The notes under the pieces are model-generated. The model did not search any database. It was given only the letters and a program-made list of their open reading frames with translations, and was not told the DNA's origin. A DNA stretch of 64,000 bases from Aphrocallistes beatrix. Lineage: Eukaryota; Porifera; Hexactinellida; Sceptrulophora; Aphrocallistidae. Positions 56,034-64,000 of this stretch are shown here, piece after piece (the stretch's first letter is position 1; every line of letters starts with the position of its first letter). The stretch is taken from contig OY725494.1 of NCBI GenBank assembly GCA_963281255.1, positions 819,934-883,933 on the forward strand. Reading direction: 5' to 3'. The translations under genes and the position numbers were made by a program.

Positions 56034-56578
56034 ACATTAAATAGATATATAGCCCACAGCAACCCAGATTACCCGAATCTGCCACGGACGGTAGTGGTAC
56101 GATATTCCATAAGGGTGGTACGAGTGTTTCGTATTACCAGGGTTTACTGATCTAAATTGACTTCTTTATATGTATTTTGGTATGGTGTGATGTCCTATCA
56201 GCTTATAGAGATCTCCAAGAGTGATTGTAGCATCATGCATGCTTTATTTTGGAGAAATGAACGCTACCCAAAATGTATTTACGAACCGACTTGGTTTCAC
56301 CCGGACCAATTTTGGCTCGTTGGAGCACTATAGACAGACTCAAATGGTACCCGCCGAACATTTTTCCGAGACACTCCCACCTCCCTTCCTTGAAAATACT
56401 AAGTCCATTTTGGTTGATTTACTTTCGGTTTTTGTTGGAACAAAATATTTCCTGATTGTTTTAGATTAACTAATGTATAGTTTTCAACAAGTTCTGAGTG
56501 TTAAGTGGGTCAAATTAAGTATCGGATTGGGACACCCTATAGCTTAATATTATAGGTTGATCAATACGACATTAGATG
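56034..56578. other. Intergenic, nothing firm
   Basis: CCCGGACCAATTTTGGCTCG near 56300 belongs to the word family noted at 53.4 and 60.6 kb. No gene. Confidence 0.4.
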
Positions 56579-56854
56579 GGATACATACAATTCGTGACAT
56601 TAAAATTCACTAGCTTACAATTCGTGGCCAGACAATTCATGACAGGGGATTATAGGCTGTCTAACATCGATTTAATAATGTTGACGGGACCCCCTGTGTA
56701 TTTGAGAACCAAGATCCACCTCTAATGTATAGCATCGATTTAGCAATTATTCATGGCGTCCCGTCAACACATTATTAAATAGATGTTAGATTATAATCGT
56801 GTCACGAATTGTCGGGTCACGGATTGTAAGGTAACATATTGTATGTATTCCACC
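56579..56854. mobile_element. MITE with ACAATTCGTGAC subterminal words, 7-bp TSD
   Basis: Flanked by TTAGATG at 56572-56578 and 56855-56861. Left half GGATACATACAATTCGTGAC ... CTAACATCGATTTAATAATG is mirrored on the right half (TATTAAATAGATGTTAGATT ... GTATGTATTCCACC). CAATTCGTG-type words recur three times per arm. No coding capacity. Confidence 0.65.
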
Positions 56855-57607
56855 TTAGATGCGCCAAAAATTGCATATTTCAATCGTATACGAGTACTCA
56901 TTTAACCTCATTGGCATTCAACTAAAATTTGAAAATAATAAATAGAATAAACACTTCATTAGAATTTTTCAATAAATTGATGGCTACAGCTAATCCTTCT
57001 CCACCAGATCGTGGAGAAGATAATTTTGTGTTAGAATTGAGGAGAGTTCGTGAACAAATCAAACAGAAATTTATCGAATTGATTGATTGTGTCAAAGCTA
57101 GAGAATGTAAATTATTGGAAGAGTTGGATACAATACTAGCATCGTATCAATCTTATCGAGATGAGTTTGGAAAACAGAAAGAGAAAAAACAAGATCTTGA
57201 GAAAACAAAGGATATTCTTGAAGGCAAAATGAAAATATCCACAGTGAAAGGATCATACAAAAAGGTTATTAAGCAAACTGTGGAGGAATTAAATTCAATC
57301 AAGTTTCCACTCCAACCTAAAGTAGTCGAATTCTCTTGTGACAGCAACATAATGTTGGTTGAAATAAACAAGTTGGGTAAATTAATAGAAAACAGAACTA
57401 ATATAGACTATAAGAGTAAGGTACACCCTGTAGTGAGTATTTGTGATGAAGGAAATGGGATGAAACAACTGTGGAATCCATGGGGAGTGACAGTTGATAG
57501 TAAAACAGGTAACATTTATGTTGTAGATCAATTTACAGGGGCATTCAATAAATACTAATCACACCCCACCAAAAAAATAAATAATTGTGTAAATTGGATG
57601 ATTTTTA

Positions 57608-59303
57608 CTAAGAATGTTCAAAGTAATCTCCTTTATACTTTACAACAGAATTTAGCCTTTTAATCCAATTTTCAAACGTCTTCCTATACTCATCCTTGGG
57701 TATGACTTCGAGGTATTGGAAAACTGCCCGACCAAGGCTCAGCCGATCTTCAAATTCGCGTCCAGAGAGGTGATCTTTTAGTTTTCTGAACAGCCAGAAG
57801 TCACATGGGGCTACAGTATGTCAAGAAATTGATGATCCCTAGATAATACCTTCATTTCAAATAACTAAGTTCCCCAAACAGGATATCTTTGTTTTCTTAA
57901 GTATCTTCTTTTGAAAAGGAGCCATATTTTTATTATCAATGGCATTTCAGACATCAAAACTACGGAAACCAGGTAATATCAGAGACCAACCATAATTGTC
58001 GTTTTAAATGAGGGTACATTTATTGGTTGCAGGGTCCACATTTTTGACTCCCTATTGACTTATAACTCTGAAATTTTCTATTGATAACAATTCGGAACTG
58101 TATTCTAGCCATATACAATTAACCTGAAACAAATGAATGTTGTATGTTGTATTGCAACGAAGCTTAGCACTACGAAATTGATAAACTGTGGCCCCATCTT
58201 ACTGGAGGATGGTTACGGACTTGTCTAGGAGCATTTCCAAACCAGAACAGAGGCACTTTCTCTTTATATGTTAAATTCAGGAGACAGAGTACTTTCTGGT
58301 GTTTCACACTTAGTATTTACCAGATACTATTTGTCTTTTAGGAGTTCTTACCATTAAGATAAATATTTTATACAATTCAAATTTGAAAAAAAGTCATCAC
58401 ACAAGAAGGGATCATCAATTTCTTGACATACTGTATATCAGGGGAGTAAGGTGGATGGAGGACTTCGTGCATACCCATATCTTTAATTTTCTGCCTGACA
58501 GCCAAGGTTTTATGTGGTCTGGCATTATCATGCAAAATTTTGAGACCACGTGTTCCAGTCTTTGGACGATGCTTAAGGTACGATTTCTCAACCTCAGGTA
58601 ACACCACATCAGCGTAGAATTGTCCAGTAAGTGTTTGGCCTTTGGGAACAGGGATCTGGGCTACAGGCCCTAGCCCATCGAAAAATATACAGTATAAGAC
58701 CTTCGGGGCACGAAAGTCGGACACGCAAACAGCTGGGGGCACCTCTCCTTTTTTCAGCCATACCCTACCATCTTGTTTTCTGATCGATGGCTTGAATTGT
58801 ATCCAAGTTTCATCCCCTGTTACTATCTCTAATAACCGTCTTGGGTCACACCGTTCATAGATTCTGAGGTTTTCCTTGGCCATTTCGAGTCTAGCGGCCT
58901 TTTGTGGAGAAGTCAGGCAATGTGGTACCCATCGCACTTGGACCTTCCTCAGTTCCAACTCTGACTTCAGAATCGCGTGTGCACTTCCCGTTGAAATGCC
59001 AGCATTGTTAGCTACGTCCTCAACCGAAGAATGGGGGAAAGAGTCGACGTATTCCTTTACCTCACTCAATTTGTCACTGTTGGTCGCCAGTTTTGGTGCT
59101 CCAGGACGAGGGGCGTCTTGGACAGAGGCCCTGCCTTCCCTGAACAGGTTTACCCACCTTCTGACTGTCGAATATGATAGAGAATCTTCTCCACATATCA
59201 TTGCCAGCTCCTCATAAATAGACTTTGCAGGGATTTCGAGAATAGTGCGAAATTTGACATACGTCCGTTGCTCAATTTCAGAGTAATTAGGACAAGAAGC
59301 CAT
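57608..59303 (-). pseudogene. mariner DD34D transposase interrupted by a nested MITE
   Basis: ATG at 59303 (MASCPNYSEIEQRTYVKF) opens 290 codons with helix-turn-helix motifs (STVRRWVNLFREGRASVQD) and catalytic D in VTGDETWIQF and HDNARPH, ending at YSPDI where the nested element starts (58433). Beyond it, 57608-57811 continues in frame: APCDFWLFRKLKDHLSG and on to a TAG. Removing the insert and one TA leaves about 358 codons, the normal mariner length, with exactly 34 residues between the second and third Asp. No other stop or shift is seen, so the copy was probably functional until the nested insertion. Confidence 0.9.
57814..58433. mobile_element. Non-autonomous mariner-type element nested in transposase 2
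   Basis: Ends CAGTATGTCAAGAAATTGAT..., exact over 27 bp, flanked by TA at 57812-57813 and 58434-58435; 620 bp. Near 58185-58215 the minus strand still shows a QDGAT-like motif region (LQ-stop-DGATV) like that of transposase 1, so it is a decayed deletion derivative of a mariner relative. Confidence 0.9.
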
Positions 59304-60197
59304 GCAAAATATGATAGTCCAAAATGTAGATATCTAAAATCACTGTTACTCGAGAAATAATGGAGTAATCAACTCCCTCTAAGTTTTGTTATAGAGTTAA
59401 AATATGGTTGTATATAATTGGATTGAGTTGACTGGGTTAGTAATACTCTTTCATTGAAATATATTTCGTGATTAGTATTTATTGAATGCCCCTGTAATCA
59501 CTGTGTGAAAATGTTTGATGATTCTGGCAAATTCCTATTCAAATTTGGAGATGGCGATGGTGAGGAAAAGATGTACTATCCTAGAGGTTTAACTATTAAT
59601 GGAGATATCGTATTAATTTCTAATGGTGAGTTTCTTACAAAATCAACGCACTGTATTCTTATTTATCAACTGAATGGCACCTTTATTTCTAAAATTGGAA
59701 AATTTGGAAAGGGTGAGGCTGAATTTAATTACCCTTGCGGTCTTACTTATAATAGTTCGCATGGAGATCTACATTTGTGATTGTAATAACAATCGTATTC
59801 AAATATACTTTCTAAAGAGTTTAAATTCAAATCTCAGTTTGGTGCTGATAAACTCCAGCATCCTCGTGATGTGAAGCTGTCACAAGAATACATCATAATT
59901 CTGGATGAGTCTAATTATTGTGTACATTTCTATGACTATGATCTAATGCTACAGAAGCTTTTCTTTACTAGGGGAGATGGAATGCAAGTTGTGTATTCCA
60001 ATTGTTTTTTCGTTGATAATACGAACAATATTCTCATTTCTGACTTTCAGTCTAGTGTCATTCATATCTTCAATTTTCAATATGAATTGATTCACAAAAT
60101 AAAAACTTCAAAGTATACTATGGGAGTTGTTATAAATGATGAAGGAAAAGTTATAGTTGTCTGTCAAGCTGATAATGATTGTCTTCAGATATTTTAG

Positions 60198-60991
60198 AGT
60201 CGCACTATATATGACTTTCCCTCTTGTTTGCTCATTGATTGATTTTGTTTATCGAGTCTTTTTTCTCAAATTACACAATTAATTATCTTATAATATACAT
60301 CATATTATCAATGTGCAAATTGTCATTGTCATTGTCATTTGATTAATCATACTGTTCCGCAATAGGCTATATTGACGTCGAATTGGCGATTTTCTAACTT
60401 AAGTTGAATTAGTAGTATTCAGTGAAAGATAAAAAATAGTTCAGATCATATGACCCAAAGTCATCAAAAGGTTGCTAACGGTATACACCCATATATGGTT
60501 GCAACAGAATTTTAATCTCGGATCCATTTTACTTGAAATTCTTGGTCTGGAGGACCAAAATTCAATGGAAAATTGGTCCCCGGACCAATTTTCCAGTGTC
60601 AGTACCATACATAAATATACCATTTCAGGAAAAATAAAGACGTGCACTACCATCCCATATATGGGAGACTTTTTTGCCACTAATGTGATACACTTTTTTT
60701 AAAACCGTGGATTAGATTTTTTGCTGTGTCATCATAACATCGTGATGATTCAGCAGAAGATTGCAGAACTATCCATACTGAATATTTATCACTTCAGTTT
60801 TGTCATATCTCTTACCATTCATAAGATAGGTATCTATTCAGTATAAAAAACGTGGATTTAGATTGTTTGCTCTTATTTATTTCGCATTCTATTTTCTAAT
60901 TACCTGATTTCTCAATTCATTTACCATAATGAACTATATACAGTATACGTATTTGTGTATCGAGAACTTTTATTTTTTATTCAGAAAATCT
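60198..60991. repeat. Intergenic with foldback scrap
   Basis: 60340-60400 (TACTGTTCCGCAATAGGCTATA then GCGATTTTCTAA) is a fragment of a foldback arm. 60545-60600 holds GGTCCCCGGACCAATTTTCC words. No gene. Confidence 0.45.
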
Positions 60992-61074
60992 TGAATCCCA
61001 GGTACATTTTATCTAAAATATTTGATACTCCAAGAGTATCTAAAATATTTTAGATAAAATGTACCTGGGATTCA
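60992..61074. repeat. Near-perfect hairpin, ~39-bp stem
   Basis: TGAATCCCAGGTACATTTTA...GATACTC-CAA-GAGTATC...and the full complement, with a single 2-nt bulge (TA). Stem 39 bp, loop 3 nt. Confidence 0.9.
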
Positions 61075-61187
61075 ACCACGGTTTGTCTCCACCTTCATTT
61101 GCAGTCACCAGTCACACATGCAACAAATGGACCTCAAGTTAGTCCAGCACAGTAAACCTATTGCAACGAGTCTTTATGGTTACTATA

Positions 61188-61375
61188 CAGTCGACTCCGC
61201 TTAATAGGGTCACTGTTTAATCGGGTCAGCCGCTTAATCGGGTCACTTTTGGCAGGACCGGAATAGCTCTCACACATAGAAGCAAATACAAAATATTTTC
61301 GGTTAATAGGGTTCTCCGCTTATTCGGGGCAAAATGTCATCTGACCAATGTAACCCTATTAAGCGGAGTCGACTG
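61188..61375. mobile_element. pogo/Tigger-like MITE, 188 bp
   Basis: Ends CAGTCGACTCCGCTTAATAG and CTATTAAGCGGAGTCGACTG, perfectly inverted, flanked by TA. GCTTAATCGGGTCA repeats inside. Best preserved of this family in the window. Confidence 0.8.
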
Positions 61376-61469
61376 TATATTAAAGTGGAGGAAATTAGAG
61401 ATATTTTTTTGATTTTTTTGAAAACATTTCAACGAATATTCATGAATATTCGTTTTTTATGAATTAACC

Positions 61470-61714
61470 CAGTGTTCCGCAACCTTTTTAAATCTCGAGG
61501 CCAAATTTCTTTAACCCACAGCTGTGCCGGCCACATTAAAAATTGGCGAAATTTTCTTTAATTTGTTCCTGATTAGGATAGGGTGCCTTTATAGCATACC
61601 GAATGTACAAGTATTACGTTGATTTTAATCCCTAATCTATAAACTACATACAAATAATATTCTAAGACAGTGGAGAATTAGTACAAAACTGCCTTTTTGA
61701 AATCAAACAATACA
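61470..61714. mobile_element. hAT element end and 3' region
   Basis: CAGTGTTCCGCAACCTTTTT followed by CTCGAGGCCAAATTT and CCGGCCACATTAAAAATTGG, the usual start of this hAT group. The transposase runs toward higher coordinates on the minus strand. The opposite end is not found by 64000. Confidence 0.65.
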
Positions 61715-63047
61715 TTAATTACGATTATGGGAAACCTGGACTTGAACAGATGAGATGATTTTCCCATATTCAGGTTCAAAATTTGTGACTGCAGCCTTCA
61801 CTAATTCTGAAGTGTGATTGTTTGACAGTCTATTTCTGTGCTTGTTTTTTATATTACCTAATACAGAAAAAGTTCTCTCACAATTATAAGTCGAGCCAAA
61901 CATTGAAAGGACAATTCAAGCAATATTTTTTAGTTTGGGTTGGTGTGTATTCTTCCAAAAGTTTGCCAGTTTATCAGCCTGTTGATGCTGTCGCCTCAAA
62001 ACATCATTACTTTGCAAATCTAAAAATTCCATTTGAACCTCACCTGAATAAAATAAAAATTGAATTAAAATATAATTAATACAAATAACAAATAATAATA
62101 CCTATGTGTTCCTCTTTAATATATGGCTGACATTGGTGCAGTTCTTCGGGAAGCACAATCCAAGGATCCGCGATCAACGTGAATAGAATTTGTTTCTCAC
62201 GGAATTCCATAAATCTCGAGTTAAACTCGAACATAAGGTCCTCTATACAAGTAGAAAACAAATCACAGTTCTTTAGATTATATTTCAGGTTCAAAAATTG
62301 TAACTTTTCAAAGTTTCCACAATTGTGAGCTTTCAATTGCATCTGAAAAAGTTTGAGCTTAGATTCAAATGCCGTGATGTGTCCAATCATGTTACAAACA
62401 ATTTTGTCTTTACCTTGGAGCTGCTTATTGAGAGCATTCAAGTGGTCAGTTATGTCTGTGAGAAAGCCCAGTTTTTCAATCCAATCTTTTTCGTACAGTT
62501 TAGGAATAATATTCACTATTTTCTCTGGCAGATGTTCAGATTTCTCTGAGAAAAACTGCTTTACTACCTCAAAGAGGTGGAAATAATGGTCCAGCACAGC
62601 ACCTTTTGATAACCATCTTACCTCAGAATGGTATACAAGCTCGCCATAATTGCTGTCATACTCTTTCAGGATAGCTTTAAATTGTCCGTGGTTAAGGGCA
62701 TGACTCTTGATGTAATTCACGCTAGTGATAACATCATTCATCACTGCTATTAGAGGTGCACTGTAAAGAGCAGCTAGATTCTCCTGGTGAATGATGCAAT
62801 GATAAGATAACAAATCATTTCTTATTTCTTTCGCCATGATGATTCCACATTTTGTTATAAGTTCAACCAAAGTGTACGGTTTTTGTGCCCTGGCTACTTC
62901 CCATGATACTTTAAATGAGGCATGCAAAGCCTTTTCATTGACACTCTTGATAGCTCCAAATAAAGAAGTTGATGTTTTGTGGGCATTTTTCAGGCACATC
63001 AGTTTTGACGATCTAGACTCGGTTCCATGAGGGTATCTAACATCCAT
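61715..63047 (-). pseudogene. hAT transposase (ZMYM/FAM200-like), one intron, one in-frame TGA, 5' truncated
   Basis: Exon 1 (62102-63047) is open from a stop just upstream of DMDVRYPHGTESRS and includes CIIHQENLAALY, SEVRWLSKGAVLDHYFHL and LGFLTDITDHLNALNKQLQG, typical of hAT proteins of this group. An intron of 58 nt follows (see separate entry). Exon 2 reads GEVQMEFLDLQSND ... FWKNTHQPKLKNIA, then a TGA at 61916-61918, then IVLSMFGSTYNCERTFSVLG and KHRNRLSNNHTSELVK, the hAT dimerisation motif, ending at TGA 61715. The N-terminal zinc finger and first catalytic part are missing. Dead copy. Confidence 0.8.
62044..62101 (-). other. 58-nt GT-AG intron in the hAT transposase
   Basis: On the minus strand the intron begins GTATTATTATTTG and ends TTTTATTCAG; joining gives EEHIGEVQMEFLDLQ in frame with the hAT C-terminal region, while reading through hits stops at once. 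It shows that introns in this genome (or element) can be very short. Confidence 0.7.
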
Positions 63048-63492
63048 GTCTTTGTGTTTCGCTAGGACTTCGTTTGTTTATCCGAATTTATTAAAGAACT
63101 GCCAAGTTGTAGAGCTATGAATATTGGCACGTAGGTGTAAAAGAATAAGTCAATGATTTTTTCGAATATCTAAGCGAAATTGTCCCCCTTCTGCAAAAAA
63201 TCTGAAAGTTTGTTCTATATATTATCTATACCAGCTGCTAAATCTAAATTGGAGATAATCATCTGAACAAGCACATTTAGGAAGGCGTTTCATAGATCTT
63301 TAACAGAAAAGAGCAAGAGCTATTGGAATTAGGTAAAAAAAGTAGAAAAAACGTAGTATATTAAAGCTTGCATACAATGTTATACTTTTCTAGGTTTCGT
63401 TAATTAAGTTACGATATCACACGTTGAGATGTCTTCAAAATTATTTCAATCAATAATACTGTGTCGTATAACCACAATACAGCTTATAAATA
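63048..63492. repeat. Intergenic with a dispersed repeat fragment
   Basis: 63110-63240 (GGCACGTAGGTGTAAAAG, GAATATCTAAGCGAAATTGT, CTGCAAAAAATCTG) matches 10400-10510. Otherwise unrecognised. Confidence 0.45.
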
Positions 63493-63840
63493 CAGTGGAA
63501 CTCGGGAATTACGGTCATTCTTGGGCCTGAGAAAAGTGGCCTTAATTTCGGGGTAGCCGTAATCTGAAACTTTTTGGAAGAAACCATATTTCATTAAGAT
63601 TAGCCTTAATATACCAATTAGAACCGACTATTACATAATAAAGTTGCTGCGAATTCTAATGCTTTATCTTAACTCAACAGACCAGAGAGAGTATGTTTAT
63701 CGAACGAGCAGATTGAAACCAGTCCCACCCACATAACTATGTCTAGAATATTACATTCGTTGGAATAACAATGCCGCTTCCTATCTATTCTCTGATTTTT
63801 CTCATAAGCTGTCAAATGACCGTTATGAGGGGTTCCACTG
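63493..63840. mobile_element. pogo-like MITE, 348 bp
   Basis: Ends CAGTGGAACTCGGGAATTAC and, as complement, CAGTGGAACCCCTCATAACG, both followed by GGTCATT, flanked by TA (63491-63492, 63841-63842). No coding capacity. Confidence 0.75.
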
Positions 63841-64000
63841 TAATTCGAAGGTCTATAAGTGACTCTAAACACAACCAAATTTAATAAGAATACCAGACAC
63901 TAACTCTCAGTAGTTATTGTTTAAATGTTTAGAGAATAAAGAAAATTGTCCTGCGAACCACTGGTTGAAAACCCTTGATCAATAAATCATATATGGCTTC

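Larger units (their letters stand above)
57536..59494 (-). mobile_element. mariner element 2 (DD34D), perfect 27-bp ends, inside an NHL gene
   Basis: Ends CAGGGGCATTCAATAAATAC... and an exact complement over 27 bp, flanked by TA (57534-57535, 59495-59496). It carries a mariner transposase on the minus strand and a smaller element nested within that gene. Perfect ends and an intact coding sequence apart from the nested insert argue for recent activity. Confidence 0.95.
56980..60197 (+). pseudogene. Coiled-coil + NHL-repeat gene split by a mariner insertion
   Basis: Exon-like part 1 starts at ATG 56980 (MATANPSPPDRGEDNF) and runs through the coiled coil into blade 1, VVDQF at 57533. A mariner occupies 57536-59494 with a TA duplication. 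Taking out the insert and one TA gives GTAGATCAATTTAATCACTG, in frame, VDQF-NHCVKMF, matching VADCYNHCVKVF of the copy at 8628. Part 2 goes on to 60197 (QADNDCLQIF-stop) except for two nearby indels around 59765 and 59805 that shift the frame and then restore it. So the gene was damaged by both insertion and point decay. The mature family role is unknown, as for the other NHL genes. Confidence 0.85.

Noticed and set aside
63940-63975. GAACCACTGGTTGAAAACCC as the missing right end of the hAT element at 61470
   Set aside because: It resembles a Charlie-type end but does not match CAGTGTTCCGCAACC and has no target duplication with 61462-61469.
1-64000. tRNA or rRNA genes
   Set aside because: A few GGTTCGAA-like words (for example near 4561 and 17566) lack a paired arm structure or A box; no rRNA-like conserved stretch was seen.

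Overview
The window is a stretch of AT-rich animal nuclear DNA. The evidence for an animal is a death-fold/NACHT/LRR gene, a very-large GTPase of the GVIN/VLIG type, many coiled-coil + NHL-repeat (TRIM-NHL-like) genes, and animal-type mariner, hAT, pogo-like and MULE-like transposons. The reading frames use the standard code and the intact genes are single long exons. The one intron that can be placed confidently is 58 nt, inside a hAT transposase. These gene families together suggest an early-branching invertebrate with expanded innate-immunity families, and a sponge is my best guess. That taxonomic guess is an inference, not something the sequence proves.

Layout. 0-17 kb: two 7-transmembrane proteins of one unassigned family (422-1546 and 14799-15935, both minus), an intact NHL gene (5538-6779, minus) and two decayed NHL genes (8628-9687 minus, 13590-14550 plus), separated by MITEs and a nested transposon complex at 11.1-12.5 kb. 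17-28 kb: hAT MITEs, an NHL gene broken by one in-frame TAG (19815-20738, minus), a MULE-like relic and a tandem-DED/NACHT/LRR gene with two frameshifts and one stop (22495-25983, minus). 28-37 kb: mostly non-coding, with a nearly perfect 1.09-kb palindrome (30372-31462), a third 7TM gene with one frameshift (33946-35149, plus) and an NHL C-terminal scrap (36001-36116). 37-42 kb: the largest gene, a 1587-codon VLIG-type GTPase (minus), whose family-like N-terminal segment lies upstream, in frame, behind a TAA. 42-54 kb: a hAT MITE, an NHL gene with two frameshifts (44967-46221), a ~150-bp tandem array, a decayed cysteine-rich repeat-associated gene, a 200-N assembly gap, a 5'-incomplete NHL gene (50083-50700) and a 2.1-kb foldback element. 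54-64 kb: two mariner elements, one inserted in an NHL gene and itself interrupted by a smaller element, and a decayed hAT transposase with a recognisable intron.

Biologically the window reads as a birth-and-death cluster of putative innate sensing genes: eight NHL loci, one NLR, one VLIG and three 7TM receptors-like genes. Of the fourteen protein-coding host loci listed here, only one NHL gene, two 7TM genes and the main VLIG reading frame look uninterrupted. The least explained material is a superfamily of long foldback elements (termini CATRGCCTACT, 7-8 bp target duplications, no coding capacity) whose arms keep the same ordered short blocks across strongly diverged copies, together with three isolated, perfect or nearly perfect hairpins that look freshly made. 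Some of the frameshifts lie in homopolymers, so assembly error is a live alternative for part of the gene damage.
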